From the NCBI GenBank assembly GCA_937912115.1, contig CALDOI010000073.1, forward strand, positions 1-40,778: DNA of 40,778 nt. The letters run 5' to 3'. The DNA is from an uncultured Bacteroidota bacterium (GTDB taxonomy: Bacteria > Bacteroidota > Bacteroidia > Bacteroidales > F082). The translations under genes and the position numbers were made by a program. Below the pieces are notes generated by a model that saw nothing but the letters and a program-made list of their open reading frames with translations, searched no databases and was not told where the DNA came from. This document shows, one piece after another, positions 8,887 through 16,645 of this stretch; position 1 is the stretch's first letter; each line of letters begins with the position of its first letter.

Positions 8887-9840
8887 ATGATTGAAATCTA
8901 CTATAAGAATAATGATATAAAAAAATATAAATCTATTGATGAATTCGAATATTTTCCAGACAAGATATTCAGCATCAGGTTTATTGGTTTCATAAATTCA
9001 GATTTAGAAGCAATTTCTAAAAAGTTTGGGCTTGATTTAACTTCTTTTAGCAGAAGTGAGGATTTAGAAATAAGTTCACATTATATTGAATCAATAGATC
9101 AGTTGTCGTTAAACTTTACCATACCAAGTTATTCTATGAGTGAATTTTTTGAGGAAAAGGATATTTATATTTTGATTAAAAATGATATTGTATTTACATT
9201 TCTTTCATTAGAGATTGAAGATAGCTTAAATCAATTATCAAAATTTATTTATAGTTTTGAGAATACAAAATTTGATACGTATCATCAACTTTTTATTTTT
9301 CAAATTGGGGTAATCTCAGATTATTATGCAGATATTGTTGAGTTAATTTCAAAAAAAATTAAGGACCTTTTTCAAAAGACTCTCAAATCAAAACAATTTA
9401 AAGAAAATGACTTGGATTACATTGCAGAATTAAGGTTTAATAATCTCCTCATTAGGGAATCTCTTTCTGAATTTCAAAGGATTCTTCTTCTGTTAAAAAA
9501 GAGCGATAAAAATAAGGATAATATATTCAAAAAGGTTGGTGAAGAAATTGATGACCTTACAGTTATAGCTGATTATTTACAATATAATTTTAATAGATTA
9601 GACGACTTGAATGGGAATATTAATAGTAAGATTGAATTAGAACAAAACAAAATTTTTAAAATCCTAACTATAATAACTGTGTGCATATCATTACCCACTT
9701 TAATTGTAGGAATATATGGAATGAATTTTAAACATATGCCTGAATTAAAATGGGTTTTGGGATATCCGATTGTAGTTCTAGTATTAATACTAAGTTTCAT
9801 CTTCCCTTTGATCTATTTTAAAAGAAAGAAATGGTTCTAA
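8887..9840 (+). CDS. CorA-like (2-TM-GxN) divalent metal transporter
   Basis: The protein has the CorA plan: a long soluble N-terminal domain with extended helices (about residues 90-250) and two C-terminal membrane helices. The first helix ends in the signature YGMNF (GMN at 278-280), which forms the selectivity loop of magnesium channels. The second helix is followed by the usual basic tail (YFKRKKWF). I chose the ATG at 8887 (MIEIYYKNND), giving 317 residues. The frame extends to 8851, but the 12 extra residues (MPKRWLYKLSEK) come from the atypical spacer sequence and look unlike a CorA start. Mg2+, Co2+ or Ni2+ transport is known for the family; the ion here is not certain. Its end overlaps the next gene by 10 bases. 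Confidence 0.88.
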   Translation: MIEIYYKNNDIKKYKSIDEFEYFPDKIFSIRFIGFINSDLEAISKKFGLDLTSFSRSEDLEISSHYIESIDQLSLNFTIPSYSMSEFFEEKDIYILIKNDIVFTFLSLEIEDSLNQLSKFIYSFENTKFDTYHQLFIFQIGVISDYYADIVELISKKIKDLFQKTLKSKQFKENDLDYIAELRFNNLLIRESLSEFQRILLLLKKSDKNKDNIFKKVGEEIDDLTVIADYLQYNFNRLDDLNGNINSKIELEQNKIFKILTIITVCISLPTLIVGIYGMNFKHMPELKWVLGYPIVVLVLILSFIFPLIYFKRKKWF

Positions 9841-11072
9841 AGAATGTCAAAATGGGAGGAACTATCCGCAAAATATTGTATCAAGAAAGCAAGCCAATAT
9901 ACCTGATGTTAATATTTTCAGTTTTTATGATTTCAGGTATTGGTCAAAACGAAAAGAGTTTGATAGAAAATGGAGCTGTTCGATCAAATACAAATCCTAA
10001 CACTACATCTTTAGAAGGAAACCAGCCTGCCAGCCAAAAAGCAGAGGTTCCTTGGGTTGATCCTCTTTTCTTTATTGATGGTCAACTATGCCAACATGTC
10101 CGTAAAATATTTCAAGATAAAAGTGGAAATCTCTGGTTCGGTACCAATAACTATGGGATCATGCGGTTCAACGGAGATACTCTGGAGTATTTCTCTGAAA
10201 AAGAAGGGCTCAAAGGAGGCCGGATAACCGGAATTGTTGAAGATAAAGATGGTAATGTATGGTTTGGCGCCTACGGGGGAATATACAAATACAACAATAA
10301 ACACCCGAATAATGGTAAGGCAAGGTTTACTAATTTCTCCGAGAAAGATGGCCTGATTGATAATGAAGTATGGAGCTTGTTTATAGACAGTAAGGGAATA
10401 TTCTGGGTAGGTACAACAGTAGGCATTAGTCGATTTGATGGGAAGGAGTTTACCCCTTTTCCTATTCCAAAAGCACATGTAAAGGATACTACTACAACAT
10501 TTTTCTTCGACAGAATTACATGTATCATGGAAGATAGAAACGGTACCTACTGGTTTGGTACCGATGGATTTGGTATTTGCAAATACGATGGAAAAACTTT
10601 TACTCATATTACAATGGAAGATGGTCTTTGTGATAATAACATCTATGATATTATGGAAGATAGTAAGGGAAACATTTGGATAGGTACTATGTTTGGTGGG
10701 GTAAGTATGTATGATGGAAATTCATTTACTAATTTTACCCAGGATGGAGTTATTGATGGTATCGAAGTAGGTGGATTTTATGAAGATAAAAATGGAAACA
10801 TTTGGTTTGCTGCTGAAAATTTTGGGGTGTACCGCTACAACCCGTCTACCAAACGGGTAGGTGGAAAAGCCCTAACTGATAGTAAATCAGGCTTTACCAA
10901 TTTCTATAGAAAGGAAGGGATCGTAACTAATGGTATACTGAGCATCCTAGAAGATAATGAAGGTCGGTTTTGGTTTGGTGGTTGGGGAGGGCTCTTTCGG
11001 TATTATCCGTCTGCCGAAAAAGAAGGCGGGGAATCCTTTTTTAGTGTTACAAGTGAAGGGCCATGGAAATAA
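9831..11072 (+). CDS. Stand-alone two-component-regulator-type beta-propeller protein
   Basis: The 413-residue protein has a membrane or signal segment (about residues 22-38, PIYLMLIFSVFMISGIG) and then seven regulator-propeller repeats built on an (I/L)xEDxxGNxWFGT...GxxxYDGxxFT pattern, enough for one seven-bladed propeller. The blades begin near residues 87, 131, 184, 228, 271, 313 and 366. Unlike the large sensor kinase later in this window, nothing follows the propeller: no Y_Y_Y domain, kinase or output domain. It is probably an exported ligand-binding or scaffold protein. Three blades carry short inserts at the same place. The start overlaps the CorA-like stop by 10 bases; an ATG at 9852 is an alternative start. 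Base composition is visibly less AT-rich than the neighbours, which hints at separate origin. Confidence 0.85.
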   Translation: MVLKNVKMGGTIRKILYQESKPIYLMLIFSVFMISGIGQNEKSLIENGAVRSNTNPNTTSLEGNQPASQKAEVPWVDPLFFIDGQLCQHVRKIFQDKSGNLWFGTNNYGIMRFNGDTLEYFSEKEGLKGGRITGIVEDKDGNVWFGAYGGIYKYNNKHPNNGKARFTNFSEKDGLIDNEVWSLFIDSKGIFWVGTTVGISRFDGKEFTPFPIPKAHVKDTTTTFFFDRITCIMEDRNGTYWFGTDGFGICKYDGKTFTHITMEDGLCDNNIYDIMEDSKGNIWIGTMFGGVSMYDGNSFTNFTQDGVIDGIEVGGFYEDKNGNIWFAAENFGVYRYNPSTKRVGGKALTDSKSGFTNFYRKEGIVTNGILSILEDNEGRFWFGGWGGLFRYYPSAEKEGGESFFSVTSEGPWK

Positions 11073-11281
11073 TGTTGAATCAATATATGAAAGAAGTATC
11101 GTAAGAGTTCAAATAAAAAATACAAAGAACTTGAAACAAAAGAAAATAATGATGAATGTAATATGAAAACCTAACACTATGTATAAGACAAATTCTATGG
11201 ATGCATATCACATTTAATAGCTTTTAACTTTGTAAAAATATATATGCACAAATAATAAGTTTTACAGAACCTAGTCGATTA

Positions 11282-11797
11282 TTATTTCAATAATTCATTA
11301 TAGATATTATAATTATCATCATCAAAACAAACAAAAATAACCTCTTCTGGTAATTGGTTTTTGTTAAGAAAATCAACAACTGTTTTAATGGCTAATTCAG
11401 CAGCCTCCTTTTTTGGAAAGCCATAAATTCCGGTACTGATGTTTGGAAAAGCAATCGAACTAACATTGTTTTGTACTGCAATATCCAAACTTGTTTTATA
11501 ACAGCTTTCCAGAAGTTCCCTTTCATTTGAATTTCCTCCTCGCCAAACCGGACCAACAGTGTGAATTATATATTTTGCTGGTAGTTTAAATCCTTGAGTG
11601 ATTTTTGCGTCACCTGTCGGGCAGCCGTTGAGTAAGCTACAAGCTATTGCTAGTTCTGTTCCTGCAGCTCTATGTATTGCCCCGTCTACACCACCACCTC
11701 CGGCAAGTTTGCTGTTTGCAGCATTTACAATTGCATTAACATTGAGTTTTGTTATGTCATCTTTGATGAGGGATATTCTTCTTTTGTAATTAGTCAT
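11282..11797 (-). CDS. Macro-domain protein, O-acetyl-ADP-ribose deacetylase type
   Basis: The 171-residue single macro domain binds ADP-ribose and in this subgroup (MacroD/YmdB-like) hydrolyses O-acetyl-ADP-ribose or removes mono-ADP-ribose from proteins. Signature segments are present: the adenine-binding DITKL near the start, VNAIVNAANSKLAGGGGVDGAIHRAAG (catalytic Asn in NAAN and the glycine loop), GDAKITQGFKLPAKYIIHTVGP, and the distal-ribose loop FPNISTGIYGFPKKEAA. The length is normal for a stand-alone enzyme. The first codons (MTNY) continue the short repeated sequence that lies directly upstream. It is separated from NfeD by 118 bases and may be transcribed alone. Confidence 0.94.
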   Translation of the reverse strand: MTNYKRRISLIKDDITKLNVNAIVNAANSKLAGGGGVDGAIHRAAGTELAIACSLLNGCPTGDAKITQGFKLPAKYIIHTVGPVWRGGNSNERELLESCYKTSLDIAVQNNVSSIAFPNISTGIYGFPKKEAAELAIKTVVDFLNKNQLPEEVIFVCFDDDNYNIYNELLK

Positions 11798-11840
11798 TGG
11801 ATAATTGGTAATTTGTTATTGGATAATTGGTCATTAGGAA
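11791..11840. repeat. Short TTGGNNATT-type direct repeat array upstream of the macro-domain gene
   Basis: The 14-base word ATTGGATAATTGGT occurs at 11796-11809 and again at 11818-11831 (22-base period). Degenerate copies such as ATTGGTCATT and TTTGTTATTGG lie between or after them, and looser TGGTCATTAATTGTCC sequence continues to about 11890. The first copy runs across the start codon of the macro-domain gene. A similar array is present at 22450-22512. Confidence 0.65.
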
Positions 11841-11915
11841 AGGTCATTTGCTGTGGTACTAATTGTCATTTATGGTCATTAATTGTCCACAACCCAAAAC
11901 TCACAACCCAGAACC

Positions 11916-13268
11916 CTAAACTTTATCAACAATAAGCTGAGCATTTTGATATCCATAAACAACTACTTCCACACCTTTTTCAATCATACCCGAACGTGCA
12001 GTTGCGTCAAAAAGTTCATCGTTAAATATTACTTTTCCTGCAGGTCTCAAAACGGTATGAGTCATGCCTGTTTTACCAATCAAATCACTGTATTGTGTTG
12101 AAGCTGATGTATATCCTTCATTAGTATTTTGAACCTTATCTAAAGCCAAATGACCAAACATTTGTGTTGTAAATACCTGCTTGCTAACCACTATTGACCC
12201 AAAAATGGCAATAAAGAAGGCAATGATAACAACTAAAAATGCCCCTACAATACCGGATGTGTCGATATCAAAAAATCCGGGGCCAACATTGCCTACCATA
12301 CTGAGGGTTAGTCCGGTAATCATCAAAAATACACCTGTTATTCCAAATACTCCAAATCCGGGAATTGCAAATATTTCTACAGCCAGTAATATCAGACCTG
12401 CGATAAAAAGTAGTATTTCCCAATTGTTAGCTAAACCTTCAAGATATAAGGGCGCGAAGTACAAAATTGCAGCTACTATTGAAGCTGCTATAGGAAAACC
12501 GATACCGGGCGATTGTAATTCGAAATATATACCACCGATGATAATAAGTACCAGAACCCCACTAATCATAGGGTTTATTAACCATCCAATAATTTTGTCG
12601 GAGGCTGAAATATGATGTTCGATGAAAACATAATCTTTAAAACCGGCATGCTCCATTAATTCTTTTATGTCATTCACTTTGGCACTGCAAAAATTATGTG
12701 CTATTGCTTCAGAAACTGTGAATGTTAGCACCTGGCCTGTATCACTAATACCATCAATATATATTTTAGGATCAACCATTGCCTGTGCAATTTCCGGGTC
12801 ACGGCCTTTTGCTTCAGCAGTTGCTCTCATCATAGATCTCATATACGATTGATATTTATCGGGTAATACTTTCCCTTCCCCATCAACAACTGTGGCAGCG
12901 CCTATACTTGCTCCAGGGGCCATATATATACTATCACAAGCTATTGATATTAAAGCTCCTGCAGAAGCTGCGTTTTTATCGATAAATACATAAATTGGAA
13001 TGTTAGAGTCAAGTATCTTTGTCCTAATTGAATCAGCAGCGTCGAGCATGCCACCATAGGTATTCATCCTGATTAAAATTAAATCGGCATTTTGTTCACT
13101 GGCATTTTCAATTGCCAATTTGGTGGTCCTCCATACGGGTGGAGCTATCATTTCATCAATGTTGAAAACATATACCTTAGTATGGGTACTGTCGGGTGAG
13201 CTTAGTCCTACTAAGAAAACTGAAACAAAAAGCAATAGTAATAATACCTTGATCCTATGAATTTTCAT
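11916..13268 (-). CDS. NfeD-family membrane-bound ClpP-class serine protease
   Basis: The protein has the full-length NfeD (NfeD1b, 1510-N plus 1510-C) design. Residues 1-24 are a signal peptide. The ClpP-fold protease domain (about 30-230) carries the oxyanion GG (72-73) and the catalytic serine S102 in NAASAGALIS. Four to five membrane helices follow (about 240-370), and a C-terminal OB fold ends the protein (LIGKTGMTHTVLRPAGKV onward). The frame reaches 13346, but the extra 26 residues lie in the preceding gene, and the Met at 13268 (MKIHRIKVLLLLLF) starts a proper signal peptide, giving 450 residues. Family members cleave stomatin-like proteins; no stomatin gene is adjacent, as it often is. 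It overlaps the DUF2061 gene by 14 bases. Confidence 0.92.
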   Translation of the reverse strand: MKIHRIKVLLLLLFVSVFLVGLSSPDSTHTKVYVFNIDEMIAPPVWRTTKLAIENASEQNADLILIRMNTYGGMLDAADSIRTKILDSNIPIYVFIDKNAASAGALISIACDSIYMAPGASIGAATVVDGEGKVLPDKYQSYMRSMMRATAEAKGRDPEIAQAMVDPKIYIDGISDTGQVLTFTVSEAIAHNFCSAKVNDIKELMEHAGFKDYVFIEHHISASDKIIGWLINPMISGVLVLIIIGGIYFELQSPGIGFPIAASIVAAILYFAPLYLEGLANNWEILLFIAGLILLAVEIFAIPGFGVFGITGVFLMITGLTLSMVGNVGPGFFDIDTSGIVGAFLVVIIAFFIAIFGSIVVSKQVFTTQMFGHLALDKVQNTNEGYTSASTQYSDLIGKTGMTHTVLRPAGKVIFNDELFDATARSGMIEKGVEVVVYGYQNAQLIVDKV

Positions 13269-13584
13269 TATGTTTTTTTCTGAGTTTATTAATTCGCTTA
13301 ACTCGTCTTCTTGCAGCTTGCCTACGCCAGTATTTACCCCAAACAATGTTTGTCCACATTCTTTCGTGAAAATAATAGAGAATAAGTTTTGCGACTATGT
13401 CAACGGCTGTTATTAATGAAACGGCTCCAATAATTTCTTTAAAAGCTGTTTCTGTTGTTTGAGTGAATATTGTAAAGCTGATAATAAAGGTTGATCCTGA
13501 TGCAATTAGCCGCCAGCTTATGGCTTTTAATATGCTCCTAGAGGGACTATCCTTGTCAATATCGTGATGCTTTGAGTTATCCAT
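13255..13584 (-). CDS. DUF2061 small membrane protein
   Basis: The 109-residue protein has the DUF2061 pattern SILKAISWRLIASGSTFIISF followed by a second helix with A(V/D)IVAKLILYYFHERMWTNIVWG, so two membrane helices joined by a short loop. The last 30 residues are strongly basic (YWRRQAARRRVKRINKLRKKH) and are unusual compared with the minimal family, which normally ends soon after the ERxW motif. The tail may bind nucleic acid or lipid head groups. The function of the family is unknown. It is the first gene of a coupled pair with the NfeD protease, its 3' end overlapping the NfeD start by 14 bases. Confidence 0.85.
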   Translation of the reverse strand: MDNSKHHDIDKDSPSRSILKAISWRLIASGSTFIISFTIFTQTTETAFKEIIGAVSLITAVDIVAKLILYYFHERMWTNIVWGKYWRRQAARRRVKRINKLRKKHNENS

Positions 13585-13629
13585 TATTAAATTTGTTTTA
13601 ACCTACAAGTATACGAAATATTTAATGAA

Positions 13630-14436
13630 TTATGGATTAATTATTGATTCAAAAAAATGATTAATTTTTAAGTTGAATTCATTATGAACTAGTTTATTGG
13701 ATGCAATAATTTCTTTTCCAAAAATAAAATTACTATTTCCACTAAAATCAGTAACCAAACCTCCCGCTTGTTTTACTATTAATACTCCTGCAGCCACGTC
13801 CCATGTTTGGAGGCCATACTCATAGAATAAATCGAAGCGCCCACATGCCACATATGCTAAATCAACTGCTGCTGAACCTAGTCTTCTAATTCCTCTGGAT
13901 GATTGCATTAAATCGCTTAATAGTTCCATATATTGAGGAAGTTTTGAATAATCATAATATGGAAAACCAGTTGCTATTAATGATGAATTAAGATCCTTGG
14001 TCTTGGAAACTTGAATTACATTCCCATTCATTAATGCGGGACCATTTTTCCATGCATAAAAACATTCGTTGAGGTTTATTTCATAAATCACTCCAATTAT
14101 AACTTCATCATAATCCATTAAACCAATCGAAACAGAAAATGGTGGTAGGCCATGAATGAAATTTGTTGTGCCATCAAGTGGATCGATAACCCAATTAAAT
14201 CTACTGGCTTTTTGTAAACTATCGTCTTCTTCAGCTATAAAACCAGCTTCGGGTAATAACTTATGTAGTTCTTTAACGATAATTTTTTCCGACTGTTTAT
14301 CAACATATGTGACCAGATTATGAATTCCCTTCTCCTCAATATCAGAATTAATCAACTTACTAACTTCCTGCTTAATAAAGTGACCCACCTCTTTACTCAG
14401 AACTACAACTTGTTTGGTGATTATTTCGAGGTTCAT
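13630..14436 (-). CDS. Inositol monophosphatase family protein
   Basis: The 268-residue enzyme has all metal-binding motifs of the Mg2+-dependent phosphatase family: E69-E70-D71-D72 (IAEEDD), D85-P-L-D88-G-T-T-N (motif 1, 85-92), and the TWDVAAGVLIVKQAGG motif near the C-terminal third. Members dephosphorylate inositol phosphate, fructose-1,6-bisphosphate or similar; CysQ-type enzymes take 3'-phosphoadenosine 5'-phosphate. A sulfotransferase in the window would release that by-product, but the genes are about 9 kb apart, so no link is claimed. The gene overlaps the upstream Lgt-like gene by four bases (ATGA-type overlap), implying translational coupling. Confidence 0.93.
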   Translation of the reverse strand: MNLEIITKQVVVLSKEVGHFIKQEVSKLINSDIEEKGIHNLVTYVDKQSEKIIVKELHKLLPEAGFIAEEDDSLQKASRFNWVIDPLDGTTNFIHGLPPFSVSIGLMDYDEVIIGVIYEINLNECFYAWKNGPALMNGNVIQVSKTKDLNSSLIATGFPYYDYSKLPQYMELLSDLMQSSRGIRRLGSAAVDLAYVACGRFDLFYEYGLQTWDVAAGVLIVKQAGGLVTDFSGNSNFIFGKEIIASNKLVHNEFNLKINHFFESIINP

Positions 14437-15611
14437 TTTTTAATGATTGAATGATTAATTGGTTTTTTTCTGAAATCTATAGTAAACACTATTAAAAAAA
14501 CTAATCCAACGATAAAGAGTATTGTGGAAATTATTTCGGCTTGTGTAACTTTTAATCCAATAAATTCAAAAACGTTGTTTACTCTGATTTTTTCAATCAG
14601 AAATCTTTCAAGACCATTTAACATTAGGTATATGGCAAAAAGAGCACCTGGTACAACGAGCTTTTTTCTTATGCTCCAAAGTATACCAAATATTACCAGA
14701 GCCATTGATGTTTCGTAAATGGGGGTAGGGAATACTGGTTGAAACAGTTGATAGCAATTTGATCCTAAGCACCCATCTATTGGAACACCTTGATTTAATA
14801 TGTTATGTGGATAATTGTAAGCCCATGTCCAATGGGGTAAAAATGATAACCACTCAGGTTGTGGCAAGAGGTTTACAATCCCCCAATCCCCATCACCTGC
14901 AACCTGGCACCCAATTCTTCCAATACCATAAGCAATAATGAGTGGAGGGGCAACACAATCTGCCATATGGCGCCATGGAATATTATGTTTTTCGCCATAT
15001 ATGCCAACAGCAAATGCTGCTACAATAAAACCACCATAAAATGTTAACCCACTAAAGGAAAGCATTGAACTAACCGGATCACGCAAAAATTCATCCATAT
15101 TTTCAAGTTGATGGAAAATTTTTGCTCCAACAATTCCAAAAATAACTGCAATAAAAACAATTGGCCACATTTGATCTTTGGCAGGTACTAACTCTTCTTT
15201 CCACCTTGGTTCTTCTAACTTTTGTTTGTTCTTCGAGTAATATTGAAAATATGTAATCAAGATAGCTATAATTATACCTCCAATCCAAGACCCTTCGGAT
15301 GAGAAAATGTAGCCCTGAGGATTATGTAACATTAAATCGTAATGTACAATTATGCCACTTAATTTGAAACCAACTAACAGGCTAATAATAAAAGTGATAA
15401 TTAGTTCACTTATTGAAGCAGGCTTTCCAATAAGGGTTCTTCTTTTTGTTGATCCTATCAAGCCCTCCTTTTCTTTCCTCTTAAACTCATGCCTTAATAA
15501 CAATGCGGCCACAAGAAATGCCATTGCCAGAAAGAATCCATAACTTTGGATTGGAAGATTGATATTTGTTCCAAAAATATCATTAATAAAGTCGCTAATT
15601 CTAGGATACAT
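14433..15611 (-). CDS. Divergent prolipoprotein diacylglyceryl transferase (Lgt) family protein
   Basis: The 392-residue multi-pass membrane protein aligns with Lgt, which transfers diacylglycerol from phosphatidylglycerol to the lipobox cysteine of prolipoproteins. The Lgt-like core lies at about residues 150-375: LTFYGGFIVA (189-198), IGRIGCQVAGDGDWG (230-244), PTPIYETS and NGLERFLIEKIRVN. Compared with Escherichia coli Lgt, the key arginine (R232) is kept, but the essential histidine of the SFHGG motif is a tyrosine (Y192) and the asparagine of RIGN is a cysteine (C235). There is also an N-terminal insertion of about 100 residues. Such second Lgt-like proteins occur in Bacteroidota, so this may not be the main Lgt. 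It overlaps inositol monophosphatase by four bases. Confidence 0.8.
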   Translation of the reverse strand: MYPRISDFINDIFGTNINLPIQSYGFFLAMAFLVAALLLRHEFKRKEKEGLIGSTKRRTLIGKPASISELIITFIISLLVGFKLSGIIVHYDLMLHNPQGYIFSSEGSWIGGIIIAILITYFQYYSKNKQKLEEPRWKEELVPAKDQMWPIVFIAVIFGIVGAKIFHQLENMDEFLRDPVSSMLSFSGLTFYGGFIVAAFAVGIYGEKHNIPWRHMADCVAPPLIIAYGIGRIGCQVAGDGDWGIVNLLPQPEWLSFLPHWTWAYNYPHNILNQGVPIDGCLGSNCYQLFQPVFPTPIYETSMALVIFGILWSIRKKLVVPGALFAIYLMLNGLERFLIEKIRVNNVFEFIGLKVTQAEIISTILFIVGLVFLIVFTIDFRKKPINHSIIKK

Positions 15612-15730
15612 TATGCAATTTTTTTAAAGATTAAAAGTATAGATTTTTGTTGTTGATATGTCGTAAGTTGCAATGAAAATTTTAAGTATGAGTATATGGA
15701 ATATTCATTTTCAGTGATGGTGTATTAAAG

Positions 15731-16627
15731 TCAAACTTTATTACGAATCAGTTGCTGAAGTAATATCCCTCCAACAATAAAAACCAGTCCAATTAATGTG
15801 GAAAAATGAATCTCTTCGCCTACAGTAAACCTTATGACGAACAAAGCTATAAATGGCGACAAATATATAAGGTTACTAACTTTGGCTGTATCACTTGAGT
15901 TTTTAAGTGCTAGTAACCAAATTACAAAAGTCAGACTCATCTCGAATATGCCAATGTAAACACTTCCGAATAGAGCATATCCTGTTGGAAATGAAATATG
16001 TTTAGATGTGAACAATAAATATACGAAGATGTAAAGAAACCCAAATATCAGATTTAAAAAAATCTTACCTGTTTCTTCTCTGTTGTCCTTCATATTCAAT
16101 ATCCAATATATTGCCCATAAAAATGAGCTTCCAACAGCGAGAATTATTCCCCATAGATTTGAGTTACCTATGTTTGTAATGTTGCCATGAGTGCTAATTA
16201 TTATGATTCCAAAAAAGCTAATAAAAATTGCTACAAAACTCCATGCGCTTATTTTCTGTTTCAAAAATACAACCGACATAATTACAAGCACAATGGGCCA
16301 TGTATAGTTAAGAGTTCCTGCAATTTGAGCTTCAAGCAAATCGTATGCTTTAAATAGAACCACATAATATAAAAATGGATTAAACAAACCCATAATTGCT
16401 GATGCCCTAATGTCACCAAATGTGATGTTTTTAAATATTAATGGTTTTTTACCAATTTGGTTGATTACAAAAAGTATTATTGCCCCAAACATAGAAGCCC
16501 AAAAAAGCAATTGATCGAAAGCAATATAACGAAGGGTAATTTTAAAAGCAGAACTCATTGTTGACCAAAATAATACAGCCAATAGAGCCAATAAATATGC
16601 TTTATTTTGATTCGATATATTTTTCAA
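15731..16627 (-). CDS. EamA/DMT-family permease
   Basis: The 298-residue protein has ten membrane helices arranged as two EamA repeats. The first (about 10-140) opens with LLALLAVLFWSTMSSAFKI and ends in LKQKISAWSFVAIFISFFGI. The second (about 155-295) includes NLWGIILAVGSSFLWAIYWI and a GE-containing loop before the last helix (FTVGEEIHFSTLIGLVFIVGGI), a classic DMT feature. The family exports amino acids, nucleotides or other metabolites; the substrate cannot be inferred. The start is a TTG, because the first ATG comes 23 codons later inside helix 1. It lies 18 bases after the DASS transporter stop and in the same frame, so the two are probably one transcript. Confidence 0.88.
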   Translation of the reverse strand: MKNISNQNKAYLLALLAVLFWSTMSSAFKITLRYIAFDQLLFWASMFGAIILFVINQIGKKPLIFKNITFGDIRASAIMGLFNPFLYYVVLFKAYDLLEAQIAGTLNYTWPIVLVIMSVVFLKQKISAWSFVAIFISFFGIIIISTHGNITNIGNSNLWGIILAVGSSFLWAIYWILNMKDNREETGKIFLNLIFGFLYIFVYLLFTSKHISFPTGYALFGSVYIGIFEMSLTFVIWLLALKNSSDTAKVSNLIYLSPFIALFVIRFTVGEEIHFSTLIGLVFIVGGILLQQLIRNKV

Positions 16628-16645
16628 CTTATGTAATAATTTATA

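Noticed and set aside
10086-10607. 173-codon minus-strand frame within the propeller gene
   Set aside because: The periodic propeller repeats are on the plus strand; the reverse frame follows their complement and has no family features.
12181-12615. 144-codon plus-strand frame opposite NfeD
   Set aside because: Ile/Pro/Thr-rich mirror of the NfeD membrane helices, with no independent start or promoter.
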